A DNA stretch of 64,000 bases from Massilia sp. METH4 (GTDB taxonomy: Bacteria; Pseudomonadota; Gammaproteobacteria; Burkholderiales; Burkholderiaceae_D), in contig NZ_CP146614.1 of assembly GCF_037094685.1 (NCBI RefSeq), positions 6,324,001 through 6,388,000 of the forward strand, given 5' to 3'. How positions within the stretch are numbered: the stretch's first letter is position 1; each line of letters starts with the position of its first letter. Below are positions 24,459 through 33,056 of the stretch, one piece after another. The notes beneath the pieces are model-generated. The model had not been told where the DNA came from. It did not search any database and saw nothing but the letters and a program-made list of their open reading frames with translations. The position numbers and the translations under genes are program-made.

Positions 24459-24974
24459 ATGGCAACCAAGGAACCACGCGAACACCTGCTCGACTGGCTG
24501 CGCGACGCGCATGCCATGGAACAGCAGGCCGAAACGATGCTCAAGGCGCAGGCCGAGCGGCTCGAACACTACGGCACGCTGAAGGCGCGCGTGCTGCAGC
24601 ACCTGGAAGAAACGGAGTGGCAGAAGGCGCAACTGGAAGCCTGCATCACGCGGCTGGGCGGCAGCCCGTCCGTCTTGAAGGACCTGTCGATGAAGATGAT
24701 GGCGTTCGGCCAGGCGGCCATGGGCATGGCGGTCGAGGACGAGGTGGTGAAGAATTCGATGCAGAGCTATATCTTCGAGAACATGGAAATCGCCAGCTAC
24801 ACGATCCTGATCGCCGCCGCCGAGCAGGCCGGCGATACGCAGACGCGCGACGTGTGCCGGCAGATCCTGGCGCAGGAAGTGGCGATGGCCAAGTGGGTGC
24901 TCGACCACCTGCCGGGTACCACGAATGCGTTCCTGACGCGGTCGGCCATGCCGGGGCTGGAAGCGAAAGTGTGA
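24459..24974 (+). CDS. Ferritin-like stress protein (YciE/DUF892)
   Basis: This 171-residue four-helix bundle starts at ATG 24459 after GGGAGAACGAC. The pattern EPREHLLDWLRDAHAMEQQAETMLKAQAERLEHYG, HLEETEWQKAQLEACITRLGG, and IASYTILIAAAEQAGDTQTRDVCRQILAQEVAMA is typical of YciE/YciF-like ferritin-like proteins, with conserved Glu and His positions that could bind a di-iron centre. In enterics yciE and yciF belong to the general stress response beside the manganese catalase katN. Here a manganese catalase lies about 6 kb away and shares a promoter-like motif. Confidence 0.85.
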   Translation: MATKEPREHLLDWLRDAHAMEQQAETMLKAQAERLEHYGTLKARVLQHLEETEWQKAQLEACITRLGGSPSVLKDLSMKMMAFGQAAMGMAVEDEVVKNSMQSYIFENMEIASYTILIAAAEQAGDTQTRDVCRQILAQEVAMAKWVLDHLPGTTNAFLTRSAMPGLEAKV

Positions 24975-25033
24975 CGACAGGGCGCGGCGCCGCCCGCCGC
25001 CGTGCGCGCCGCAGCGGGGCCGGCGCCGCCCGA

Positions 25034-26593
25034 TCACGGCCGCGCCGGCAGCAGCTGGCGCAGCACACCGATATCGAGCGGCTTGGTCAGGTGATGATCG
25101 AACCCGGCGGCCACCGCCTGTTCGCGGTCCTTCTGCTGCCCCCAACCGGTCACCGCAACCAGGGTGATCCCGGCCCCGCCCGGCATGGCACGCACCTGCC
25201 GGGCCAGTTCGTAGCCGTTGATGTCCGGCAACCCGATGTCGAGCAGCGCCACGTCCGGCGCGAACTCGCGAACCGCCGCCAGTGCGTCGGCAGCCGTATG
25301 GACGGTACGGGTGACGCAGCCGAACATTTCCAGTGCCATCGTCAGCATGTCCGCCGCATCCTCGTTGTCGTCCACCACGAGGACGCGCGACACCGCTGGC
25401 ACGGGTTCGACGGTCTCGCTTGCGGGACAGGCTGCGCTGGCCGCCAACGGCAGCCGGACCGTGAATTCGCTGCCCCGGCCTGGCCCCTCGCTCGCGGCGG
25501 CCACCGTGCCGCCATGCAGCTCGACGATCCCGCGCACCAGCGCAAGGCCGATGCCGAGACCGCCCCGCGACCGTTCCAGTGCCGGTTCCAGCTGGGAAAA
25601 CATGTCGAACACGGTGGGCAGGGCCTCCGCCTGGATGCCGATGCCATTGTCGCGCACGCGGATTTCCGCTTCGCCCGGCGTGCACGCCAGGTGCAGTTCG
25701 ATTTCGCCTCCCTCGGGCGTGTACTTCGCCGCGTTGGTCAGCAGGTTGAGCACCACCTGCGCCAGGCGGGTAGCGTCGCCGTCGACGAGCACGGGCGGCT
25801 CCGCGGTCGACACGTGCAGGGTGTGCCGCGCGGCCTGCATCAACGGCGCCAGGTCGTGCGCCGCGCCGTGCACCAGCGCCGCGAGTTCGACCGGCGCGCG
25901 GCTCAGCTGCATGCGCCCCTGCGTGATGCGCGATACCTCCATCAGGTCGTCGACCAGCCGCGTCAGGTGTCGCAGCTGCCGGTCGAATGCCTCCAGCAGG
26001 CGCGGGTCCGCGGCCGGGCCGAGCCTGAACTTGAGCACGTCGAGCGCGCTGCGCATCGGCGCCAGCGGGTTGCGCAACTCGTGCGACAGCGTGGCCAGGA
26101 ACTCGTCCTTGCGCCGGTCCGCCAGCGACAGCTGCTCGTTCGCCGCCTGCAGGCGCGCCTCGGCCTCGCGGCGCGCTTCCAGTGCCGCCTCGGCGGCCCT
26201 GCGGGCGGCGAGCAGTTCGCGCTCGTAGGCATGGCGGTCCGCCATCTTGAACAGGGCCCAGTGGTCGACCACCGCCGCGCCTTCGCGATCGCGTCTGATA
26301 TTGATGAGCACGGGCAGGCGTTCCTTGTGGCGGTTGACGAGCCCGACCTGGATTTCCGCCACCGATCCCTGCACCTCGAGGATCGGCTGGCAATGCGTGT
26401 GGTAGAACAGCCGGGCGCCGACCGGCAGCAGGTCGCGCATGCGCACCTTGCCGGCCAGCTCATCTTCGCGGTAGCCGAGCCAGGCGCGGGCGGTGCCATT
26501 GGCGCGCAGGATGAAGCCATCCGCACCGGTGACAATCAGCGCGCAGGCGGCCTGTTCGAACAGCGACTCGGCCCCGGAGAGCTGCTGGTCCAC
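25034..26593 (-). CDS. PAS-domain hybrid histidine kinase
   Basis: This 519-residue cytoplasmic kinase begins MDQQLSGAESLFEQAACALIV. The PAS domain (about 8-120) includes ANGTARAWLGYREDELAG. A coiled-coil linker follows at 125-160. HisKA has His near 169 in ATLSHELRNPLAP. The ATPase shows NAAKYTPEGG, DNGIGIQ and GGLGIGLALVRG. A receiver (about 395-515) has Asp near 451 in VALLDIGLPDING. It lies four bases downstream of the RsbQ-like hydrolase gene, so the two are almost surely co-transcribed. No DNA-binding output domain is present. Confidence 0.92.
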   Translation of the reverse strand: MDQQLSGAESLFEQAACALIVTGADGFILRANGTARAWLGYREDELAGKVRMRDLLPVGARLFYHTHCQPILEVQGSVAEIQVGLVNRHKERLPVLINIRRDREGAAVVDHWALFKMADRHAYERELLAARRAAEAALEARREAEARLQAANEQLSLADRRKDEFLATLSHELRNPLAPMRSALDVLKFRLGPAADPRLLEAFDRQLRHLTRLVDDLMEVSRITQGRMQLSRAPVELAALVHGAAHDLAPLMQAARHTLHVSTAEPPVLVDGDATRLAQVVLNLLTNAAKYTPEGGEIELHLACTPGEAEIRVRDNGIGIQAEALPTVFDMFSQLEPALERSRGGLGIGLALVRGIVELHGGTVAAASEGPGRGSEFTVRLPLAASAACPASETVEPVPAVSRVLVVDDNEDAADMLTMALEMFGCVTRTVHTAADALAAVREFAPDVALLDIGLPDINGYELARQVRAMPGGAGITLVAVTGWGQQKDREQAVAAGFDHHLTKPLDIGVLRQLLPARP

Positions 26594-26597
26594 GGGA

Positions 26598-27401
26598 TCA
26601 GCGCAAGGTCTGCGCGAGGAACGCCTCGATGGCGCGCGAGCTTGCAGCCGGCGCGCTCATGTGCGGGCAATGGCCGACGTTGTCGATCACGTGCAGCGTA
26701 CTGGCGGGCAGGTGGCGGTGCAGGTAATGCCCCACTTCCATCGGCGCCACCAGGTCGTCGCTGCATTGCAGGATCAGCGCGGGCACGTTCGAGCAGGGCA
26801 CGTCGGCCCGGTGGTCGGAGAGGAAAGTGACCCGCGCGAAGTGCCTGGCGATCTCCGGATCGTTGCGGCAGAAGCTGCTGGTCAGTTCCTCGGCCAGTTC
26901 CGGCTGCGTGGGCGCGCCCATGATGGCCGGCGCCATATTGCTCGACCAGCCCAGGTAGTTCGCATCCATGGTGTCCAGCAGCTCGTCGATGTCTTCCCGG
27001 CTGAAGCCTCCGACATAGTCGCCGTCGTTGATGTAGCACGGCGAGGGCCCCACCATCACCTGCGCGACGAACCGTTCCGGCGCCTTGATCGTCGCCAGCA
27101 GGCCGATCATCGTGCTGACGGAATGGCCGACGAAGACGACCGGGCCGGTACCGAACTCCTCGATGATTTCCAACAGGTCGTCGGCATGGCCGTGGAGAGT
27201 ACCGTACCTGGCGCGGTCGTAGGCGGACAGGTCGGACTTGCCGCTGCCGACGAGGTCATACGAAATCGTGCGAAAACGCTCGCCGAACGCGGGGGCCATG
27301 AAGCGCCACATGGTCTGGTCGCAGCCGAACCCGTGCGCGAACACCATGGTCGCGGCGCCGCTACCGGCCACCGTGACATTGTTGCGGTCTCTGACGGACA
27401 T
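26598..27401 (-). CDS. RsbQ-like alpha/beta hydrolase
   Basis: This 267-residue hydrolase starts MSVRDRNNVTVAGSGAATMVFAHGFGCDQTMW. HGFGCDQxxW is the hallmark of RsbQ and of the plant KAI2/D14 receptors. The triad is predicted as Ser94 (VGHSVS), Asp216 (QCSDDLV) and His244 (NVGHCPH). In Bacillus, RsbQ activates the PAS phosphatase RsbP in the energy-stress pathway. Here the next gene, four bases downstream, encodes a PAS hybrid kinase, a likely partner. A TATAAT on the same strand (27451-27456) could be the promoter minus-10. The small-molecule ligand is unknown. Confidence 0.9.
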   Translation of the reverse strand: MSVRDRNNVTVAGSGAATMVFAHGFGCDQTMWRFMAPAFGERFRTISYDLVGSGKSDLSAYDRARYGTLHGHADDLLEIIEEFGTGPVVFVGHSVSTMIGLLATIKAPERFVAQVMVGPSPCYINDGDYVGGFSREDIDELLDTMDANYLGWSSNMAPAIMGAPTQPELAEELTSSFCRNDPEIARHFARVTFLSDHRADVPCSNVPALILQCSDDLVAPMEVGHYLHRHLPASTLHVIDNVGHCPHMSAPAASSRAIEAFLAQTLR

Positions 27402-27514
27402 GATGGTTCCCGTATTGAAAGATCTTGTATGGAAAGGAAGGCAACCGCGGATTATACGTGAACGCGAGGCCCGGAGGCCTGCACGGTTCACGGTCGTACC
27501 GGTCCCGGGCGCGG

Positions 27515-29659
27515 TCATCCTTCGCGCCAGGCACGCAACGTGGAGAGCACCGCCAGCAGTTCGGCGGGCTCGACCGGCTTCGCCACATGCATCTGGAAAC
27601 CGCTCGTCAAGGCGCGCATGCGATCGTGCACGCGCGCATAGGCGGTCAGCGCCACCGCCGGGATGGCCGGCCGGCCCCGTTCCTTCTCGCGTCGGCGCAC
27701 TTCGGAGATGAAGGCGTAACCATCCATGCCCGGCATGCCGATATCGCTGACGATCATGTCGGGCCGCATCCCTTCCCACAACAACAGGGCCGCTTCCGCG
27801 CTGCCGGCCGTTTCGACGACAGCATGGGCGCTGGCAAGCACGGCGGCCAGCATGTTGCGGGCATCGTTGTCGTCCTCGACCAGCAGCACGAGCGCTCCGG
27901 CCAGGTTGAACGTCTCCGGGTCCATGGCCCGGTAGGTCTGCTCGGCATGGCCGGCGACCTGCGGCATGGCGATATGCGCCTGCAGGCTGGCCAGCGGGGC
28001 CACCGGCAGCACGACCGTGAACGAAGCACCCCGGCCCAGGCCGTCGCTGTGCGCGCTGACGGTGCCGCCGTGCAGTTCGACCAGTTTCCGCACGATCGCG
28101 AGTCCCAGGCCGAGACCGCCATGCTTGCGGCTGGACGACGCATCGACCTGGGTGAAGGTATCGAAGATGCGCGGCAGGTAATCCGGCGGAATACCGGCGC
28201 CGTTGTCGGCCACCGCGATATGGATGCTGGAATGATGCCGTTGCAGGGACACGTGCACGCGCCCTTCCCTGGGCGTGAACTTGATGGCGTTCGATACCAG
28301 GTTCCAGACGATCTGCTGGAGACGTTCCGGGTCGCCCGAAATGGGGCCGGCCAGCGGATCGACGACCATCTGGATGTTGATGGACTTCGCCATCGCGGCG
28401 GGCCGCACCGCTTCAACGGCAGCCTCGACGGCTGGCTGTGGAGAAAACAACTGGACGTTCAGCCGCAGCTTGCCGCTGACGATGCGCGAGATATCCAGCA
28501 AGTCCTCGACGATCTGCGCCTGGGCCCGCGCATTGCGCTCGATGGTTTCGATGGCGCGCCGGGTCATCGAGGCATCGAGCTTGCCGGAGGTAAGCATGTG
28601 CGCCCAGCCCAGTATCGATGTCAGCGGCGTGCGCAATTCGTGCGACACGGTGGCCAGGAACTGGTCCTTGGCTTCGTTCGCACGCGCAGCTTCCTCGTAG
28701 AGCCGGTGCTTCTCCGCCGCTTCCTGCTCGGCCCGGCGCCTGGCAAACAGCGCTTCCTGGTACAGCGAGGCCTTGTTCAGGCCGACCGCTGCCTGGGCCG
28801 CAAGCGTCTCGACGAGCCTTTCGTGCTCTTCCCGGAACACGCCCGGCTCGGCGTGGCCGAAGAACAGTCCGCCGATCACCTCGCCATCGCCCAGCTTCAC
28901 CGGCACGGCCAGGTAGGAGCGGACCGGAAGGTGCCCTTCCGGCATGCCGTGGTATGGCGCCATCTTGCCGTAGCGTGGATCGAGGCGGATATCGTCGCTG
29001 CGAATCGTGCCTTCGCCGCGGAACGTGGAACCGAACAGGTGGGTGTTGCGGGGCAGCGGGAACCTGGCGAAATGCTCCCTCGGCACGCCTGAAATCGTGT
29101 ACAGCGTGTACGACTCGCCTGCCTCGTTGCGCACGTTGTAGAAGAACGCACCGAATTGCGCGCCGGTGAGCGCGGTCGCCGTATCCGTCACCGCCTGGAC
29201 GATCTTTTCATGGTCGAGTTCCTGCAAGATGAGCAGCCCGATGCGGTGCAGCGCTTCCCTCTCCCGCTCCTGGGCAATCGCCACGCGCGCATCCTGTACC
29301 TCGATGACGGTACCGACGACCCGCCCGTTCCGGTGGATCGGGCTCGCCGTAAACGTCACGGGATACAACGTGCCATTCTTGTGGACGAAGACTTCCTCGC
29401 CGCGTTCCTGCATGTTGGCGGGCGCCGCCCGGTCGATCGGGCACTCGGCAAGCGGATACGGACTGCCGTCGGGCCGCGTATGGTGGACGAAATCATGCAG
29501 GGGCGCACCTTGCACCTCGGCAAGCGTATAACCTGTCAATGCCACCGCTGCCGGATTCATATATACGCATTGTTGACGGTGGTCCATGACGAACATGGCT
29601 ACCGTTGCGTTGTTGCACAAGTCGTGCAGATCCAGCAGGCCTTCCGAGGTCAAGCTCAT
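27515..29659 (-). CDS. PAS-GAF hybrid histidine kinase
   Basis: This 714-residue cytoplasmic kinase has a PAS domain at about 10-125 (FVMDHRQQCVYMNPAAVALTGYTLAEVQG) and a GAF domain at about 140-310 (GAFFYNVRNEAGESYTLY, YLAVPVKLGDGEVIGGLFFG). HisKA has His near 340 (ATVSHELRTPLTS). The ATPase includes NAIKFTPREG, DNGAGIPPDY and GGLGLGLAIVRKL. The receiver has Asp near 638 (DMIVSDIGMPGMDGY). It is separated from the RsbQ-like gene by 113 bases and has its own upstream spacer. Its phosphotransfer partner is not encoded nearby. Confidence 0.92.
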   Translation of the reverse strand: MSLTSEGLLDLHDLCNNATVAMFVMDHRQQCVYMNPAAVALTGYTLAEVQGAPLHDFVHHTRPDGSPYPLAECPIDRAAPANMQERGEEVFVHKNGTLYPVTFTASPIHRNGRVVGTVIEVQDARVAIAQEREREALHRIGLLILQELDHEKIVQAVTDTATALTGAQFGAFFYNVRNEAGESYTLYTISGVPREHFARFPLPRNTHLFGSTFRGEGTIRSDDIRLDPRYGKMAPYHGMPEGHLPVRSYLAVPVKLGDGEVIGGLFFGHAEPGVFREEHERLVETLAAQAAVGLNKASLYQEALFARRRAEQEAAEKHRLYEEAARANEAKDQFLATVSHELRTPLTSILGWAHMLTSGKLDASMTRRAIETIERNARAQAQIVEDLLDISRIVSGKLRLNVQLFSPQPAVEAAVEAVRPAAMAKSINIQMVVDPLAGPISGDPERLQQIVWNLVSNAIKFTPREGRVHVSLQRHHSSIHIAVADNGAGIPPDYLPRIFDTFTQVDASSSRKHGGLGLGLAIVRKLVELHGGTVSAHSDGLGRGASFTVVLPVAPLASLQAHIAMPQVAGHAEQTYRAMDPETFNLAGALVLLVEDDNDARNMLAAVLASAHAVVETAGSAEAALLLWEGMRPDMIVSDIGMPGMDGYAFISEVRRREKERGRPAIPAVALTAYARVHDRMRALTSGFQMHVAKPVEPAELLAVLSTLRAWREG

Positions 29660-29730
29660 CGATCTAAGTCCAGTCGGGAAAATCGATTATCTTAATGCCA
29701 ATCCTGTCGAGGTGTCGCGCGCGGCATGCG

Positions 29731-29761
29731 AAAACCCCTGGGCCCGCGAAGGATCCAGGGG
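29731..29761 (-). terminator. Rho-independent terminator after the ZIP transporter gene
   Basis: Read on the minus strand, CCCCTGG (29761-29755) pairs with CCAGGGG (29741-29735) around a 13-base loop and is followed by TTTT (29734-29731). It lies about 40 bases past the stop of the ZIP gene and ends the catalase-ZIP operon. Confidence 0.75.
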
Positions 29762-29801
29762 TTGACGAGAGAAGCGGTGTTGTCAGGCAGGGTGCCCGAG
29801 G

Positions 29802-30686
29802 CTACGCGAGCGCCGTATCGAGCACCATCATCAGGATGAACCCGGCCACCACGGAGCACGACGCGCTCCTGCCATGGCCGTTGCGGTGCGCCTCGGGAAT
29901 CACGTCGTGGGCGATCACGAACAGCATCGCGCCGGCAGCCAGGGCCAGGCCCCAGGGCAGCATCCACCGCGCGTATTCGATCAGCACGGCGCCGCCCACG
30001 GCGGCCACCGGCTCGATCAGGCCTGACGCCACGCCCAGGGCGCAGGAGAACAGCCGGCCGTAGCCGACCGTGCGCAGCGCCAGCGCCACGACCAGGCCTT
30101 CCGGCACATCCTGGATGGAAATGCCGGTGGCCAGGCTGTGCGCCTTGGTGATGTCGACGCCGGCATAGGCGACACCGATCGCCAGCCCTTCGGGCAGGTT
30201 GTGGATGGCCACGGCGGCCACGAACAGCCAGGCACGCTTGAGCGAATCGCTGCGCGCCGTGTCCACGCCTTCGAGGAGATTCTGGTGGCGTACCAGCCGG
30301 TCCAGCAGCAGCACCAGGCCCATGCCCAGCAGGATGCCGCCGCCGGCGATCGCGCTGGCTTCGAACGAGCCGGCGCCCTGGCCGCGCGCCGCGGCGATGG
30401 ACGGAATCACGAGCGAGAACGCGGTGGCGGCCAGCATCACGCCGGCGCCGAAGCCGAGGAAACCATCGTAGGTGCGTTGCGAGAAATTCTGCGACAGCAG
30501 CACCGGCAAGGTGCCGAGTGCCGTCGCCAGGGCGGCGGTGGCGCCGCCCAGCAGTGCGCCATGCACGCTGGCGTCGAACGCCCGCACGCCGCTGACGATT
30601 TCATGCAACAGCGCCAGCGCTCCGCCAAGGCAGATCGCGGCGCCGAGCGCATAGCGCCAGACAGGGAGGACGCGCGCCAGCGGCAT
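29802..30686 (-). CDS. ZIP-family divalent metal transporter (GufA-like)
   Basis: This 294-residue inner-membrane protein has about eight hydrophobic segments. The metal-binding helices carry AIHNLPEGLAIG (near 162) and ISIQDVPEGLVVAL, the ZIP helix 4 and 5 motifs, with Gln-Asp replacing His-Asn in the second. The C-terminal helix region has VIAHDVIPEAHRNGHG. ZIP proteins import Zn, Fe or Mn. The ATG (30684-30686) is one base past the TGA of the manganese catalase gene, so they form an operon, and manganese or iron supply is a reasonable guess. A terminator follows at 29731-29761. Confidence 0.88.
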   Translation of the reverse strand: MPLARVLPVWRYALGAAICLGGALALLHEIVSGVRAFDASVHGALLGGATAALATALGTLPVLLSQNFSQRTYDGFLGFGAGVMLAATAFSLVIPSIAAARGQGAGSFEASAIAGGGILLGMGLVLLLDRLVRHQNLLEGVDTARSDSLKRAWLFVAAVAIHNLPEGLAIGVAYAGVDITKAHSLATGISIQDVPEGLVVALALRTVGYGRLFSCALGVASGLIEPVAAVGGAVLIEYARWMLPWGLALAAGAMLFVIAHDVIPEAHRNGHGRSASCSVVAGFILMMVLDTALA

Positions 30687-30687
30687 G

Positions 30688-31659
30688 TCAGTGCCTGGTC
30701 TGGCCAGGGGTTGCGTGCGGCACGGAACCGTCCGGCGTCGGCGGAATCTTGCCGCCGGCGGCCGAAGCGGAATCGATCGCACCGGGATCGGCCGTCATGC
30801 CCAGTTCGGCGCCGGTCAGCGGATCGGCGCTCGGGTCGGACATCGTGCGGCGCGCCATCTGGTTCAGCAGCTCGGCATCCTCGGTCGACAGGGTAACGCT
30901 CGATTCGCCGCCGCCGCCATCCACGCCCACCTGCTGGTCGCGGTCGGAGACGACCTGCCACTTCTCTCCGCTGTTCCACGGACCATTCAGTTCAGGACCG
31001 CCCTGCGACATGTTGTAGTACACGCTGGCGAATTCCGGACGGCCGGCCGTTTTCCCTGGAGGGAAGTTCGGCTGGATCGAATACAGCGCCTTCTCGAACG
31101 ACTTCTGGTGGGCGATCTCGCGCGTCATCAGGAAGCCCAGCGCTTCGCGCACGCCCGGGTCGGGCGTCAGCGCGATCAGGCGCTCGTAGACGATCTTGGC
31201 ACGCGCCTCGGCGGCGATGTTCGAGCGCAGGTCGGCGGTCGGTTCCGAGATCGAGTCGATGTAGGCGGCCGTCCACGGCACGCCGGCCGAGTTGGTCAGC
31301 GGCGCTCCTGCGCCATACAGCACCTGCGTGATGTGGCTGTCGTTGCCCGCGCCGGTGATGCGGCGATACATTTCGCCTTCCTCGTCGACGGCCTCGGCCA
31401 GGCGGCCCTTGGCGCCCTTGTTCAGCATGCACACGATGTTACCGATCACTTCGAGGTGGCTGAGTTCCTCGGTGGCGATATCGAACAGCATGTCCTTGCG
31501 GCCTGGATCGTCCTCGGCAACGGCCTGGGTGAAGTAGCGCATCGCCGCGGCGAGCTCGCCCTGCGGGCCGCCGAATTGTTCCAGCATCAGGTTCGCCAGG
31601 CCAGGATTCGGTTCGCTGACCCGTACGGTGTATTGCAAACGCTTGTTATGTGCAAACAT
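30688..31659 (-). CDS. Manganese-containing catalase
   Basis: This 323-residue enzyme splits hydrogen peroxide with a dimanganese centre. It starts at ATG 31657-31659 behind an excellent AGGAGGGAG site. Metal ligands are expected in GGPQGELAAAMRYF (Glu), EELSHLEVI (Glu, His), AEARAKIVYERL (Glu) and REIAHQKSFEKAL (Glu, His). The domain is complete through VYYNMSQGG. The C-terminal 60 residues are disordered-looking and rich in Asp, Pro and Ala. It is the first gene of an operon with the ZIP transporter. A bipartite promoter motif lies about 100 bases upstream. Confidence 0.93.
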   Translation of the reverse strand: MFAHNKRLQYTVRVSEPNPGLANLMLEQFGGPQGELAAAMRYFTQAVAEDDPGRKDMLFDIATEELSHLEVIGNIVCMLNKGAKGRLAEAVDEEGEMYRRITGAGNDSHITQVLYGAGAPLTNSAGVPWTAAYIDSISEPTADLRSNIAAEARAKIVYERLIALTPDPGVREALGFLMTREIAHQKSFEKALYSIQPNFPPGKTAGRPEFASVYYNMSQGGPELNGPWNSGEKWQVVSDRDQQVGVDGGGGESSVTLSTEDAELLNQMARRTMSDPSADPLTGAELGMTADPGAIDSASAAGGKIPPTPDGSVPHATPGQTRH

Positions 31660-31755
31660 TACTCCCTCCTAATCGGTTCATGGATGCCGACCACGAGACG
31701 GCCGTGGCCGTGTGAAATCGACATGCACATCATGAACGTTTAGAAAAAGTGCAAG

Positions 31756-31785
31756 TATAGGAAAGCAACGGCAGCCCTTGTAGGA
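31756..31785 (-). promoter_or_regulatory. Candidate stress promoter of the manganese catalase gene
   Basis: On the minus strand TCCTACA (31785-31779), 14 bases, then TTTCCTATA (31764-31756) repeats exactly the two blocks and spacing found before the ferritin-like gene. The right block extends to CCTATACTTG, close to the extended minus-10 preferred by RpoS. The predicted start would lie about 90 bases before the ATG. Otherwise the 280-base spacer 31660-31939 shows no gene. Confidence 0.55.
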
Positions 31786-31939
31786 CTAGACCCGACAGAT
31801 TTGCAACATTTTGCCGATCGCGGCCGCGGCCTCCCTGCCATGCCTTCGTAACCACTCTTGCAGCGTCGTTCGTGTAATTTTTGCTCGCTACTGGCTGGCT
31901 GGGATATGGCTCATGTGTTCGTTCCACCAAGAACGCGCT

Positions 31940-32986
31940 TCAGGCGGATTGCTCGGTGCGGTCCTGCGCCGTCAACAGCCGCCGCAGCACCTCGCCGTCG
32001 CGCTGGGCCGCGGCGGCTCCCTCCAGGTATTCCGCCGCCGTCGGCGCATAGCCCATGGCAATCGCGCTGTCGGCCATCTGCCGCAACAGCTTCTCCTTTT
32101 CCTGCAGGGCGCGCACGGCCGACCACAGCGATTCCTCGACGGCTTCGCCCTGCTGCGCGTTCAGGTGGCGCTCGGTGAACGCGTGGCCCGTGTGGCAACG
32201 GAAGCGTTTCGGCGCCGCGCCGTGCAATTCCCACAGCGTACCATGACATTCGGGACAGGTGAACGTCGACGGCGTTCCCATGCGTGACAGTTGCTCCATG
32301 CCGCCATCCTCTATGACAAAGCGGTTTTCCAGCCTTACCCATTCCGGCACATCGCGCGGCACCTTGCGCGCGGCGGCCAGGCTTTCCTCCACCATCTGCT
32401 CCAGCGCCGGCCCCATGTCGGCCAGCCGGAGCACGCGGTCGATCTCGACGTTGCGGATGGCGCTCTCCGGCATGTCGGCCGCCAGGGCCTCGTCGGGCGT
32501 CTGCACGATCGCCCTGCCGCCGCATGCCTTGATTGCCTGCAGGCCGGCCGTGCCGTCGTCCAGCATGCCCGTCAGGATCACGCCGATCGCGCGCGGGCCG
32601 AACGCGGCCGCGGCGGAGCGGAACAACGGATCGATGGCCGGGCGCGCGTGGTTCTCGCGGGCCCCGCGCGACAGCGTCACGCGGCAGTGATAATCGGGAG
32701 AGGCCCGATCGCGCGTCACCATCAGGTGCTGGTCGGGCGGCGCGACCAGGATGCGGCCCGGCTCGATCACGTCGCCGTCGCGCGCGTGGCGCACCGGCAG
32801 CCGCGTGGCGCCGGCCAGCAGCGAAGGCAGGATGCTCTCGTAGTGCCCGATGTGCATCGTCACCAGCACGGCGGCCGGGAAATGCGACGGCAGGCCGGCA
32901 ACGAAGCCACGCAGGGCTTCGACGCCCCCGGTCGAGGTGCCGACGACGACCGCGTCGTCCGCGGCGAAGATGGGGGACTGGTTCAT
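31940..32986 (-). CDS. Stand-alone CheB-type methylesterase with C-terminal zinc-ribbon-like tail
   Basis: This 348-residue protein starts at ATG 32984-32986 and lacks the receiver domain of classical CheB. The methylesterase domain (about 10-195) has the catalytic Ser in VVVGTSTGGVEALR, His in VLVTMHIGHYES and Asp in GVILTGMLDDGTAG. After a helical linker, residues around 245-280 hold CPEC and CHTGH, a probable zinc ribbon. Then comes a helical tail. Such proteins occur with hybrid kinases rather than chemotaxis arrays. It lies 70 bases downstream of the CheB-CheR kinase gene on the same strand. Confidence 0.85.
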   Translation of the reverse strand: MNQSPIFAADDAVVVGTSTGGVEALRGFVAGLPSHFPAAVLVTMHIGHYESILPSLLAGATRLPVRHARDGDVIEPGRILVAPPDQHLMVTRDRASPDYHCRVTLSRGARENHARPAIDPLFRSAAAAFGPRAIGVILTGMLDDGTAGLQAIKACGGRAIVQTPDEALAADMPESAIRNVEIDRVLRLADMGPALEQMVEESLAAARKVPRDVPEWVRLENRFVIEDGGMEQLSRMGTPSTFTCPECHGTLWELHGAAPKRFRCHTGHAFTERHLNAQQGEAVEESLWSAVRALQEKEKLLRQMADSAIAMGYAPTAAEYLEGAAAAQRDGEVLRRLLTAQDRTEQSA

Positions 32987-33056
32987 GGCACAAGCCTGCC
33001 TGCGGGTGGGCGGCCGGTCGGTGCGCCAGGACACACTGGCGCCGTCCCGCCGTCCT

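Noticed and set aside
31730..31930. Minus-strand 66-codon frame upstream of the catalase gene
   Set aside because: There is no ribosome site or recognisable motif, and it overlaps the promoter-like element.
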